This document shows, piece by piece, positions 18,181 to 26,572 of a DNA stretch of 64,000 bases. Position 1 is the first letter of the stretch. Every line of letters begins with the position of its first letter. The translations under genes and the position numbers were made by a program. Source of the DNA: JAJYSO01 sp964586655 (GTDB lineage: Bacteria; Bacteroidota; Bacteroidia; Flavobacteriales; Flavobacteriaceae). The stretch covers positions 38,006 to 102,005 of the forward strand of contig CAZPGY010000008.1 in NCBI GenBank assembly GCA_964586655.1. Reading direction: 5' to 3'. The notes below the pieces were generated by a model. The model was not told the DNA's origin. It worked only from the letters and a program-made list of their open reading frames with translations, and ran no database searches.

Positions 18181-18614
18181 GCTTGTTTTGAAGGTTTTTG
18201 AAGAGCGATGGTTGTCAGTTTAACAGAGGAAATAAGGCGGTCTTTTTCGTCTCTAATCCGGATGTCCCACACTTGGGTGGTGCGGCCTTTATGAATAAAT
18301 CCTGCTCGGGCATAAACGGTGCCGGCGGCAATGCTTTTGACGTGATTGGCATTGATTTCTATACCTCGAATATAAAAGTTGTCACCGTCGAGGAAGATGA
18401 AACTGGCCACGCTTCCTACCGTTTCTGCCAAAGCTACTGATGCGCCACCGTGCAATACGCCATCTGGTTGGTGAACCTTTGGGGTGACCGGCATCTTGGC
18501 TTCCACAAAGTCTTTGCCCACTGCGGTAAATTCAATGTCTAAAGTTTCCATTAAAGTGTTTTTGCATCGGGCATTAATCGCTTGTAAAATCTCCTTTTCA
18601 CTCTTTTCCATCAT
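18177..18614 (-). CDS. menI: PaaI-type hotdog thioesterase, probable DHNA-CoA hydrolase
   Basis: Hotdog-fold acyl-CoA thioesterase of 145 residues. The catalytic region reads HQPDGVLHGGASVALAETVG, with the conserved HGG and the acidic residue used by PaaI/MenI enzymes. The start is ATG at 18612-18614 (a second ATG follows directly); the longer reading back to 18662 would run through the divergent promoter. It overlaps menF by 4 bases. That coupling suggests 1,4-dihydroxy-2-naphthoyl-CoA hydrolysis in menaquinone synthesis. The family is certain; the substrate is inferred. Confidence 0.78.
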   Translation of the reverse strand: MMEKSEKEILQAINARCKNTLMETLDIEFTAVGKDFVEAKMPVTPKVHQPDGVLHGGASVALAETVGSVASFIFLDGDNFYIRGIEINANHVKSIAAGTVYARAGFIHKGRTTQVWDIRIRDEKDRLISSVKLTTIALQKPSKQA

Positions 18615-18623
18615 AAATGTTTT

Positions 18624-18639
18624 TAACTTTGCAAAAATA
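18624..18639. promoter_or_regulatory. Back-to-back divergent -7 boxes
   Basis: TAACTTTG on the plus strand (18624-18631) directly abuts CAAAAATA (18632-18639), which is TATTTTTG on the minus strand. The two boxes point outward, toward the hydrolase at 18655 and the thioesterase at 18614, so the 40-base gap looks like one compact bidirectional promoter. Confidence 0.65.
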
Positions 18640-18654
18640 CGAATTCGACACCTA

Positions 18655-19305
18655 ATGACCACTAAAGAATCACAAGTAACTTATCAAACCACCAACACGT
18701 ATACCAAGCTCAACACCAAAACTCCACAAACCCTCCACACCTGGTTTTGTTGCCATGGGATAGGATTTTTAAGTCGCTATTTTATTCGCTACTTCAACAC
18801 TTTGGATTCGGAGAAAAACCAGGTGATAGCTCCGCAAGCTCCTTCTAAATACTATCAAAAATCTGACTTTAAATATGTGGGGGCCAGTTGGTTGACCCGG
18901 GAAAATACAAAAGCAGAAACACAAAACGTACTGAATTATTTTGATGCCATTAGTAAAATTGAAGATTTTGAAGCAGCGAAAAAACTAATTGTTTTTGGAT
19001 TTTCCCAGGGGGTTTCGGTAAGCCTGCGTTGGATGGCTTCGCGTAAGGTAGACTGTGATTTATTGGTCATTTATGCCGGAGCTATTCCCACGGAGTTGAC
19101 GCCGGCAGATTTTACTTTTCTCAAAAAAGCAAAAGTAATGGTGGTTTATGGAACTCGAGATGAATATTTTGATCAGGCGAGAGCAGACCAAGAAGTAGAA
19201 TTGGCCAAAAGCTTGTTTGGGGCACACCGGGTGGAGGTGTTGACTTTTGAGGGGACCCATGAAATGAAAGCAGAAGTTGTCGAGCAATTGGCGGCAAAAT
19301 TATAA
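18655..19305 (+). CDS. Alpha/beta hydrolase, phospholipase/carboxylesterase type
   Basis: Serine hydrolase of 216 residues resembling the phospholipase/carboxylesterase (YpfH/Est) group. WFCCHGIGFLSRYF supplies the oxyanion region, IVFGFSQGVSVSLRW the nucleophile elbow (GxSxG, serine in FSQG), VVYGTRDEYF the catalytic aspartate region, and FEGTHEM the catalytic histidine. The start is ATG 18655; an extension to 18484 would overlap the thioesterase on the opposite strand. No signal peptide. The substrate is unknown, with short-chain esters likely. Confidence 0.82.
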   Translation: MTTKESQVTYQTTNTYTKLNTKTPQTLHTWFCCHGIGFLSRYFIRYFNTLDSEKNQVIAPQAPSKYYQKSDFKYVGASWLTRENTKAETQNVLNYFDAISKIEDFEAAKKLIVFGFSQGVSVSLRWMASRKVDCDLLVIYAGAIPTELTPADFTFLKKAKVMVVYGTRDEYFDQARADQEVELAKSLFGAHRVEVLTFEGTHEMKAEVVEQLAAKL

Positions 19306-19452
19306 AGGGAAGATTTTATTCCTTTAAACAGTGATTCTTTATCGAATGATTTTTCAATAGGATAGCGGAAGAGTGTATGGCGTATTTTGAGAGGGATGGT
19401 AGACGTTTAAAGCAGGTGTTTTTGTAAAAGAAATGCAGAGCGACCATAAATG

Positions 19453-19524
19453 AGCCACCTATCGGACTTGAACCGATGACCTGCTACTTACGAGATAGCT
19501 GCTCTACCGCTGAGCTAAGGTGGC
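19453..19524 (-). tRNA. tRNA-Thr (anticodon CGT)
   Basis: Minus-strand cloverleaf: acceptor GCCACCT paired with AGGTGGC, D stem GCTC/GAGC, anticodon stem GCTAT/GTAGC with loop CTCGTAA (anticodon CGT, reading ACG), and a TTCAAGT T-loop between ATCGG/CCGAT. CCA is not encoded. Confidence 0.97.
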
Positions 19525-19576
19525 GAGGTTTACAAAGTTAATTTGTTTCCGCAAAACATTGCATTGCGTCGTATTC

Positions 19577-19632
19577 AAAAAAAAAAACCAATAAAGACCA
19601 ACCGATATTTCTTGACATCGGCGGTTTATTGG
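19577..19632 (-). terminator. Strong terminator downstream of glutathione peroxidase
   Basis: On the minus strand, CCAATAAA pairs with TTTATTGG and an inner CCGAT/ATCGG extends the stem (19588-19632). It is followed by an uninterrupted T run of about 11 bases (19577-19587). It lies 22 bases past the peroxidase stop and insulates it from tRNA-Thr. Confidence 0.9.
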
Positions 19633-19653
19633 GGTTTGTCTTCTTCAGAAAAG

Positions 19654-20139
19654 CTATTGCTCGATCCAAGAAGTGATTTCCTCTCCGTCCGGCAATACTT
19701 TAGATTCGTAAACCTCTTCTAATTGCCCGTTTTTATCGAGGAGATATTTTTGAAAATTCCATTTTACTTCACTGTCTTTGACTCCGTTTTTGTCCTTTTC
19801 GGTGAGAAAATGATAAAGGGGATGCATGTCTGCTCCTTTCACCGAAATTTTACTCATCATGGGGAAAGTGACGCCGTAGTTGGCTTTACAGAATTGCGCA
19901 ATTTCTTCATCATTACCCGGCTCCTGTTGTCCAAAATTATTGGCCGGAAAACCGACAATGGTAAAATTTTGATCTTTATAACGCTTATACAACTGTTCCA
20001 AATTTTTGTATTGCGGTGTAAACCCACATTCAGAGGCGGTGTTGACCACCAATATCTTTTTGCCTTTTAAGTTTGAGAAATCAAACTCGTTTCCTTTGAT
20101 GTCGGTTACCGTAAATTGATGTATGCTTTCTTTTGCCAT
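19654..20139 (-). CDS. Glutathione peroxidase-family thiol peroxidase
   Basis: Thiol peroxidase of 161 residues that reduces hydroperoxides. The catalytic tetrad is visible: cysteine in NTASECGFTPQY (not selenocysteine), glutamine in PANNFGQQEPG, and tryptophan-asparagine in VKWNFQKYLL. Bacterial members of this branch usually take electrons from thioredoxin rather than glutathione, and a resolving cysteine is plausible in AQFCKANYG. It is monocistronic with a strong terminator. A CAAAATTA (TAATTTTG, minus) box is at 20179-20186. Confidence 0.93.
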   Translation of the reverse strand: MAKESIHQFTVTDIKGNEFDFSNLKGKKILVVNTASECGFTPQYKNLEQLYKRYKDQNFTIVGFPANNFGQQEPGNDEEIAQFCKANYGVTFPMMSKISVKGADMHPLYHFLTEKDKNGVKDSEVKWNFQKYLLDKNGQLEEVYESKVLPDGEEITSWIEQ

Positions 20140-20359
20140 AATGCTATGATTTTATTAAATTGATATATAAAACACCTTCAAAATTACTAATAAAGAAAAA
20201 ACTTTGCCCAAGTCTATCGTTAAGCTTTGTTAATGTTTCGGCGTTTTTTTCAAAGAGAGAATCTGATGAGGATTTATGTCTTTGTGCTTGTTTTGGAAAT
20301 AAGGAGGGCAATCTTTTGACAGGGCAAAATATGCATTAGTTTATTTCTTCTCTAATCCT

Positions 20360-20367
20360 TACATTTG
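20360..20367 (+). promoter_or_regulatory. Candidate -7 box TACATTTG before ettA
   Basis: TAnnTTTG match 32 bases before the ATG at 20400. A TTG at 20376 is too close to the predicted transcription start to be a likely initiation codon. Confidence 0.5.
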
Positions 20368-20399
20368 TCGGTTAATTGCACAAACACAAACCTACAATC

Positions 20400-22097
20400 A
20401 TGGCAGACGATAAAAAGATTATTTTTTCGATGTCGGGAGTTTCCAAAACCTATCCCGGCAACAATACCCCGGTAATTAAAAACATTTATCTCAGTTTCTT
20501 TTACGGGGCTAAAATTGGGATTCTCGGACTTAACGGATCCGGTAAATCTACCCTGTTGCGTATTATAGCGGGTATTGATAAAGAATATGAAGGCGATGTT
20601 GCCTTTTCGTCTGCAGATTATACGGTAGGCTATTTGCCGCAGGAACCCAAACTTGATGAGGAGTTGACCGTACTTGATGTGGTCAAGGAAGGCGTGGGGG
20701 AAACCATGGCTATTATTGATGAGTATAATAAAATTAACGATCAGTTTGCTTTACCCGAAGTCTATGAGGACGCCGAGAAAATGGAGAAACTGATGGAAAA
20801 ACAAGCCAAACTACAGGATCAAATAGATGCTGTTGGCGCATGGGAAATTGACAGTAAACTCGAGTTGGCTATGGATGCCTTGCGCACACCTCCGGGGGAT
20901 CAAAAGATCGCCACCCTGTCAGGTGGAGAACGCCGTCGGGTAGCCTTGTGCCGATTGCTGTTGCAAGAACCCGATATTCTATTGCTCGACGAGCCCACCA
21001 ACCACTTGGATGCAGAGTCGGTTCACTGGTTAGAGCATCACTTACACAACTATAAAGGGACTGTGATTGCCGTGACCCACGACCGTTACTTTTTAGACAA
21101 TGTGGCCGGATGGATCTTAGAATTGGATCGCGGAGAAGGAATTCCTTGGAAGGGGAATTACTCTTCTTGGTTAGACCAAAAATCCAAACGCATGGCACAA
21201 GAACAAAAACAGGCCAGTAAGCGTCAAAAAACTTTGGAACGAGAGTTGGAATGGGCCAAAATGAACCCCAAAGGACGGCAAACCAAACAAAAAGCCCGAC
21301 TCAAAAATTATGATAAATTAATGAGTCAGGATGAAAAAGAACTCGATAAGAAACTGGAGATATACATTCCCAACGGACCTCGTTTGGGGACCCAAGTAAT
21401 CGAAGCCAAAAACGTAAAAAAGGGTTTTGGCGATAAGCTGCTTTATGAAGATTTAAATTTTAAACTGCCACAAGCCGGAATTGTAGGTATTATCGGTCCT
21501 AATGGAGCCGGAAAGACCACCATTTTTAAAATGATTATGGGCGAAGAACAACCCGATGATGGAAGTTTTGAAGTAGGGGAGACCGCTAAAATTGCTTATG
21601 TAGATCAAACCCACGCCAATATTGATCCGGAAAAAACCATTTGGCAAAACTTTAGTGATGAACAGGATTTAATTATGATGGGCGGACGGGAAGTCAATTC
21701 CAGGGCCTATTTGAGTCGATTTAATTTTTCGGGTAGTGAACAAAATAAAAAAGTAAGCGCCCTTTCGGGGGGACAACGCAATCGGTTGCACTTGGCTATG
21801 ACCCTGAAAGAAGAAGGAAACGTGTTGTTGCTGGATGAGCCGACCAATGATTTGGATGTAAATACCCTGCGCGCCTTAGAAGACGGACTCGAAAACTTTG
21901 CCGGTTGCGCGGTAGTCATCTCTCATGACCGCTGGTTCTTGGATCGTATTTGTACCCATATTCTCGCTTTTGAGGGCAATTCTCAAGTGTACTTTTTCGA
22001 AGGTGGTTTTTCGGATTATGAAGAAAACAAAAAGAAGCGACTGGGCGGAGATTTGATTCCAAAACGAATTAAGTATAAAAAGTTGACACGAGATTAA
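20400..22097 (+). CDS. ettA: ABC-F translation factor EttA
   Basis: Soluble ABC-F ATPase of 565 residues that binds the ribosomal E site and gates the first elongation steps according to energy state. Two ATPase domains are clear: Walker A GLNGSGKST with signature LSGGERRRVALCRLL and LLLDEPTNHLD, and Walker A GPNGAGKTT with signature LSGGQRNRLHLAMTL and LLLDEPTNDLD. The basic linker between them (AKMNPKGRQTKQKARLKNYD) is the EttA-type P-site interaction motif. Length matches E. coli EttA. The start is ATG 20400; eight extra codons from a TTG are unlikely. Confidence 0.95.
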   Translation: MADDKKIIFSMSGVSKTYPGNNTPVIKNIYLSFFYGAKIGILGLNGSGKSTLLRIIAGIDKEYEGDVAFSSADYTVGYLPQEPKLDEELTVLDVVKEGVGETMAIIDEYNKINDQFALPEVYEDAEKMEKLMEKQAKLQDQIDAVGAWEIDSKLELAMDALRTPPGDQKIATLSGGERRRVALCRLLLQEPDILLLDEPTNHLDAESVHWLEHHLHNYKGTVIAVTHDRYFLDNVAGWILELDRGEGIPWKGNYSSWLDQKSKRMAQEQKQASKRQKTLERELEWAKMNPKGRQTKQKARLKNYDKLMSQDEKELDKKLEIYIPNGPRLGTQVIEAKNVKKGFGDKLLYEDLNFKLPQAGIVGIIGPNGAGKTTIFKMIMGEEQPDDGSFEVGETAKIAYVDQTHANIDPEKTIWQNFSDEQDLIMMGGREVNSRAYLSRFNFSGSEQNKKVSALSGGQRNRLHLAMTLKEEGNVLLLDEPTNDLDVNTLRALEDGLENFAGCAVVISHDRWFLDRICTHILAFEGNSQVYFFEGGFSDYEENKKKRLGGDLIPKRIKYKKLTRD

Positions 22098-22195
22098 TTC
22101 TTGTGGTTACTGCTAAAGAAATGCCCTTTGTTGAAAATGCGTAGGCTTGTGATGAGAAAATGACGAGTTGCTGTTGACACGTTTATAAATTATAG

Positions 22196-22223
22196 GAAAA
22201 TGAAAATTTTTATAGACTAAAAA
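22196..22223 (+). repeat. 28-bp exact dispersed repeat, copy 1
   Basis: The 28 bases starting GAAAATGAAAATTTTTATAG are identical to 56513-56540. They lie between ettA and gpmI. Downstream bases are similar but not identical (CATTTGTGA here, CAATTTGTCA there), suggesting a longer diverged unit. Confidence 0.8.
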
Positions 22224-22365
22224 AATCATTTTGCATTTGTGACTTGAATCCGCCAAAGTTTAAATAAACTCATTATGTTTTATCAATATTCTTTTCAACA
22301 ATCACTCAAAAATCCTCGACCTCCAATTTTAATAGAATATTACCATCAAAATGATGATGATACTT

Positions 22366-22373
22366 TAAATTTG
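22366..22373 (+). promoter_or_regulatory. Candidate -7 box TAAATTTG before gpmI
   Basis: TAnnTTTG match 17 bases before the gpmI ATG at 22391, giving a short leader of about 12 bases. Confidence 0.5.
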
Positions 22374-22390
22374 TCCTTCATTTTCAATTT

Positions 22391-23902
22391 ATGAATAAAA
22401 AAGCGATTTTATTGATATTAGATGGCTGGGGATCGACGCAGGATCCAGAAGTATCGGCCATCCATCAGGCAAAAACTCCTTATGTTGATCAGCTTTTTAA
22501 AACTTATCCACATGCAGCGTTGCGAACCGATGGAACGCATGTGGGTTTGCCTAAAGGCCAAATGGGCAATAGCGAAGTGGGGCATATGAATTTGGGTGCC
22601 GGTCGTATTGTTTATCAAGATTTGGCTAAAATCAATCGAGCGGTTACCGAAGAAAGTCTGTTACAACAACCAGCTTTGAAAAAAGCCTTTGATGTGGCTA
22701 AGGCTCAAGGAAAACCGGTACATTTTATGGGACTGGTTAGTGATGGTGGCGTGCATTCCCATGTCGATCACCTCAAAGGGCTGCTCCGCGCTGCTGAAGA
22801 CTATGGAGTTTCCCAAAAATATGTCCACGCGTTTACGGATGGAAGAGATGTAGACCCGCATGCGGGAAAAGATTGCCTTAGCAACTTGCAGCAAACCCTG
22901 CAACAAACCCATACAAAGATTGCTTCGATAATTGGCCGATATTATGCTATGGATCGAGATAAACGTTGGGAACGCACGCGATTGGCCTATGATTTGATAG
23001 TAAATGGAAAGGGAAGAGAAAGTACACAGCTGCTTCAAGCGATACAGGAAAGTTATGACGAAGGCATTAGCGATGAGTTTATCAAACCCATTGTTATGCT
23101 TGAAGACGGTCAACCGGTAGCCACGCTAAAGGAAGGCGAAATCGTCATCTTTTTTAATTTCAGAACTGATCGCGGTCGACAGTTGACCCAGGCATTGACC
23201 CAGTCTGATTTTCCCGATGAAGGAATGAAAAAAATGGACTTACATTTTGTGACCATGACCAATTATGATGACGCCTTTCAAGGAATTGATGTCGTTTTTG
23301 AAAAAGAAAACCTCAAAGATACCATAGGCGAGGTGTTGGCAAAAAACGGGAAAAGTCAAATTAGGGCTGCGGAGACCGAAAAATATCCACATGTCAGCTT
23401 TTTCTTTTCCGGTGGACGCGAGGAAAATTTTGACGGCGAAGAACGTATAATGGTTCATTCACCCAAAGTAGCCACCTATGATTTGCAACCTGAAATGAGC
23501 GCTCCCGAACTGACCGAGCGACTCTTGCCCAAAATTGAAGCAGCAGAAACCGATTTCTTCTGTATCAATTTTGCCAATACCGACATGGTGGGGCATACCG
23601 GTGTTTTTGAGGCCGCCATGAAAGCAGCAGAAACCGTGGATGCCTGTGTAGAAAAGCTGGTGGAAGCGGGTAAAGCCAATTATGATTTTATCATTTTAGC
23701 CGATCACGGCAACAGCGAAAAAATGAAAAACCCGGATGGAAGTCCGAACACGGCACACACCACGAATCCGGTGCCTATTATTTTGATTAGCTCTGAATAT
23801 CGGCATATTAACAATGGTATCTTGGGCGATGTGGCCCCCACGATTTTGGCACTTATGGAAATCGAAAAACCCCAATTAATGACCCAAAACTCTTTATTAT
23901 GA
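22391..23902 (+). CDS. gpmI: 2,3-bisphosphoglycerate-independent phosphoglycerate mutase
   Basis: Glycolytic and gluconeogenic enzyme of 503 residues that interconverts 3- and 2-phosphoglycerate using two metal ions and a phosphoserine. The metal-binding LLILDGWG, the catalytic Ser61 in MGNSEVGHMNLGAG, the phosphatase-fold HAFTDGRDVDP, RYYAMDRDKRWER, and C-terminal NFANTDMVGHTG and ILADHGNSEKM are all present. Length is typical. Its stop overlaps the next gene's start (ATGA), so it leads an operon with the two thioredoxin-fold genes. Confidence 0.97.
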   Translation: MNKKAILLILDGWGSTQDPEVSAIHQAKTPYVDQLFKTYPHAALRTDGTHVGLPKGQMGNSEVGHMNLGAGRIVYQDLAKINRAVTEESLLQQPALKKAFDVAKAQGKPVHFMGLVSDGGVHSHVDHLKGLLRAAEDYGVSQKYVHAFTDGRDVDPHAGKDCLSNLQQTLQQTHTKIASIIGRYYAMDRDKRWERTRLAYDLIVNGKGRESTQLLQAIQESYDEGISDEFIKPIVMLEDGQPVATLKEGEIVIFFNFRTDRGRQLTQALTQSDFPDEGMKKMDLHFVTMTNYDDAFQGIDVVFEKENLKDTIGEVLAKNGKSQIRAAETEKYPHVSFFFSGGREENFDGEERIMVHSPKVATYDLQPEMSAPELTERLLPKIEAAETDFFCINFANTDMVGHTGVFEAAMKAAETVDACVEKLVEAGKANYDFIILADHGNSEKMKNPDGSPNTAHTTNPVPIILISSEYRHINNGILGDVAPTILALMEIEKPQLMTQNSLL

Positions 23903-24561
23903 CAAAGAAAAATCTAATTTTTACGCTTAGTTTTCTATGGATCCTCGGCCTTTGCTTTCAAGGGAATGCCCAAGAGAAATTCAAGCGCGTAAAAAAAGTT
24001 AAAACTGAAAACCTGAAAGACGCCAAAATAATCGATTCAAAAAAGCTGAAAAAACTTAAAAAATCGATTCACAAGCAGCGGCAGGTTCAACAAAATCGCA
24101 AAATCGATTATCGCTATACAGGAAAGCTCAATGTGAATGATTTGAAATCCTCTCCTTACACCATGCGGTGGTATGCGCCAAGATATAAGAGATACAGCCC
24201 GCATCCCGGCGCCATGAAGACCATTAAGGCACATATTGGAGACTATGAAATTAAAGTTTTTATGGGTACTTGGTGTCCGGACAGTCATCGCGAAATCCCG
24301 CGACTGTTTAAGATTTTGGAGCAAGCAGATTATGATTTAGATCAGTTGACGATGTATGCCCTCAATCATCGTATGCACTCCAAAAATCGTTATGAAGCAG
24401 GCTACCACATCAAACGAGTACCCACTATCATCTTTTATAAGGATGGGAAAGAAGTCAATCGATTTGTAGAGCACGCTCGCGAATCTTTAGCAAAGGATAT
24501 TGCCCAAATTGTTTCCGGTAAGCCTTATGTTGATTACCTAAAAAACTTGAACAAACGATAA
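23899..24561 (+). CDS. Secreted thioredoxin-fold protein with WCPDS (CxxS) site
   Basis: Exported protein of 220 residues. A signal peptide ends at GNAQ near residue 25, then a very basic region (residues ~28-70) precedes a thioredoxin fold. The active-site segment is FMGTWCPDSHREIPRL, with C126 and S129, so the second (resolving) cysteine is replaced by serine. The cis-proline lies in IKRVPTIIFYKDG, as in thioredoxins. A CxxS site favours monothiol or disulfide-trapping chemistry over ordinary oxidation or reduction. It overlaps gpmI by 4 bases and is followed by a paralogue. Confidence 0.85.
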   Translation: MTKKNLIFTLSFLWILGLCFQGNAQEKFKRVKKVKTENLKDAKIIDSKKLKKLKKSIHKQRQVQQNRKIDYRYTGKLNVNDLKSSPYTMRWYAPRYKRYSPHPGAMKTIKAHIGDYEIKVFMGTWCPDSHREIPRLFKILEQADYDLDQLTMYALNHRMHSKNRYEAGYHIKRVPTIIFYKDGKEVNRFVEHARESLAKDIAQIVSGKPYVDYLKNLNKR

Positions 24562-24623
24562 TTTTTTAAGTTATTGTCGTAAAAACACAACCGACCACGA
24601 ATTTTAATTTAAAGGGTATTGAA

Positions 24624-25163
24624 ATGAGAAGTATTTTAGTCTGCTGTTTTATCGGAATACTGTTGCTGAGCACAGGCTGTCAGCAGTCCAACAAGCAGCA
24701 GTCGCCAAAAACCAATCTTGATGACACTTATGTAGGATTGCTGACCGAGCAAGACTTAAGGAGTTCCGATTCGACTCGAGTGTGGTTTGAGCCGGCTTAT
24801 GAAGCCTATACGCCCAATCAAAGCGCCTTGCAGACCATTGCTGAACATATCAGTGATTATAAGATCGTGGTTTTTATGGGTACTTGGTGTCCGGACAGCC
24901 ATCGTGAGCTGCCAAAATTTTATAAAATTTTGGATGAAACAGGCTTTGATCAAGACCAATTGACGGTTTATGCCTTGGATGAATACAAATCCTCCAAAGC
25001 GAATTATGAAAAAGGGTATGATATTGCCCATGTTCCGACAATTATCTTTTTTAAAGACGGACAGGAAGTCAATCGTTTTGTTGAATATGCACAGGAATCT
25101 ATCGCTAAGGACATGGCTAAAATCGTTTCCGGACAGGATTACAAACATGTTTATGCACCTTAA
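24624..25163 (+). CDS. Thioredoxin-fold lipoprotein with WCPDS site, paralogue of the preceding gene
   Basis: Lipoprotein of 179 residues (lipobox LLSTGC, cysteine at 19). The fold and active site closely match the upstream protein: FMGTWCPDSHREL, C89/S92, the AHVPTIIFFKDGQEVNRFVE segment, and the C-terminal SIAKDMAKIVSG. The basic N-terminal region of its partner is replaced by a short Q/N/K linker. The pair is clearly a tandem duplication, with one form soluble or secreted and one lipid-anchored. Substrate unknown. Confidence 0.85.
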   Translation: MRSILVCCFIGILLLSTGCQQSNKQQSPKTNLDDTYVGLLTEQDLRSSDSTRVWFEPAYEAYTPNQSALQTIAEHISDYKIVVFMGTWCPDSHRELPKFYKILDETGFDQDQLTVYALDEYKSSKANYEKGYDIAHVPTIIFFKDGQEVNRFVEYAQESIAKDMAKIVSGQDYKHVYAP

Positions 25164-25177
25164 AATTACTTGTATTT

Positions 25178-25594
25178 ATGAAAGTAAAGAAGACTTCAGT
25201 TATTGCAGTAGATTTTGACGGAACCATCGTAGAAGATGCATACCCCAAGATTGGCCGCGCCAAACTTTTTGCTTTTGATACCTTAAAAAAGCTACAAAAA
25301 GATGGCTATCGATTAATATTGTGGACCTATAGAAAGGGAAAGCGCCTCGATCAGGCTGTTGAATTTTGTAGAGAAAACGGAATTGAATTTTATGCAGTAA
25401 ACAACAGTTTCCCCGAAGAAGACCACGACCCTAAGGTGAGCCGTAAAATTCATGCCGATATTTTTATAGATGATCGCAATGTAGGTGGTTTCCCCGGCTG
25501 GGGCGAAATTTATCAGATGATAACCAATACCACACCAGATCATATGAAATCAAAAAAGAAGAAGAAAAAGGGATTTTTTTCCTTTTTAAAATGA
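25178..25594 (+). CDS. Small HAD-superfamily hydrolase (BT0820-like)
   Basis: HAD-fold protein of 138 residues without a cap domain. Motif I is VDFDGTIVED, motif II is LILWTYRKG (Thr in the usual Ser/Thr place), and motif IV is the acidic IFIDDRNVGG. This matches the short BT0820-type group, whose substrate is not established. The C-terminus is a poly-lysine tail (KSKKKKKKG), unusual and possibly a nucleic-acid or membrane contact. It lies 14 bases after the thioredoxin-fold lipoprotein gene. Confidence 0.83.
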   Translation: MKVKKTSVIAVDFDGTIVEDAYPKIGRAKLFAFDTLKKLQKDGYRLILWTYRKGKRLDQAVEFCRENGIEFYAVNNSFPEEDHDPKVSRKIHADIFIDDRNVGGFPGWGEIYQMITNTTPDHMKSKKKKKKGFFSFLK

Positions 25595-25736
25595 AGTAAC
25601 TATCTGTTAACCTGTACACGCCGGAAAATAATGGGGCGATGGGCACGCTGCGCCGGTTTTAGTCCGGTATTTACTCAATACGCTATAGCGTTTTGAAGCA
25701 TCAAAGACAGATGAAGACAATAAATAGAAATAATTT

Positions 25737-26546
25737 ATGGTTAAATATAAAACTCTTGAAGAAATAGAATTACTGCGTGAAAGTGCGCTAATTGTTTCGA
25801 AAACCCTGGGCATGTTGGCCGGTGAAGTTAAACCCGGTGTCACTACCCTGCATTTGGATAAGCTGGCCGATGAGTTTATCCGCGATCACGGCGCTGAACC
25901 CGGATTTTTGGGTATGTATGGCTTTCCCAATTCTTTGTGCATGAGCCCCAACGAACAGGTAGTGCACGGTATTCCCAATAAAAAACCACTTGAGAACGGA
26001 GACATTATCTCTATTGATTGTGGATCCTATAAAAATGGCTATTATGGAGATCATGCTTATACCTTTGAGGTAGGGGAGGTGAGTCCCGAAGTCAAAAAAT
26101 TATTGAGAATCACCAAGGAATCGCTTTATAGAGGCATTGCTCAGTTTAAGAAAGGAAATCGAATTGGCGATATTGGTTATGCCATTCAGGAGTACACACA
26201 AGGCCAACATGGCTATGGTGTGGTTAGAGAACTGGTGGGTCACGGCGTAGGAAAAAAGATGCACGAAGATCCGCAGGTGCCCAATTATGGAAAGCGCGGA
26301 CGCGGTAAAAAGATTAAAGAAGGAATGGTTTTAGCCATTGAACCTATGATTAATTTGGGAACGCATCGCGTTGTTCAGTTGCCCGACGGCTGGTCTATTC
26401 TCACGGCTGACCGAAAACCAAGTGCTCATTTTGAACACAATGTAGCCTTGGTAGACGGAAAACCTCAATTGCTTTCTACTTTTGATTATATCTATGAAGC
26501 CTTAGGAATAACCTCTGATGAGGAGGATGAATTCAGAAAGAAATAA
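25737..26546 (+). CDS. map: Type I methionine aminopeptidase
   Basis: Enzyme of 269 residues that removes N-terminal methionine from new proteins. The five metal ligands are in SIDCGSYKNGYYGDHAYTF (two aspartates), ELVGHGVGKKMHE (histidine), LAIEPMI (glutamate) and the C-terminal HFEHNVALV (glutamate). The N-terminus MVKYKTLEEIELLRESA is standard type I, with no SH3-like or zinc-finger extension. A decayed methyltransferase follows directly. Confidence 0.96.
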   Translation: MVKYKTLEEIELLRESALIVSKTLGMLAGEVKPGVTTLHLDKLADEFIRDHGAEPGFLGMYGFPNSLCMSPNEQVVHGIPNKKPLENGDIISIDCGSYKNGYYGDHAYTFEVGEVSPEVKKLLRITKESLYRGIAQFKKGNRIGDIGYAIQEYTQGQHGYGVVRELVGHGVGKKMHEDPQVPNYGKRGRGKKIKEGMVLAIEPMINLGTHRVVQLPDGWSILTADRKPSAHFEHNVALVDGKPQLLSTFDYIYEALGITSDEEDEFRKK

Positions 26547-26572
26547 TTGTATTAACTTTCCTTGACTCCCAA

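Noticed and set aside
18484..18654. N-terminal extension of the alpha/beta hydrolase
   Set aside because: It would overlap the thioesterase on the opposite strand and run through the shared promoter; ATG 18655 fits better.
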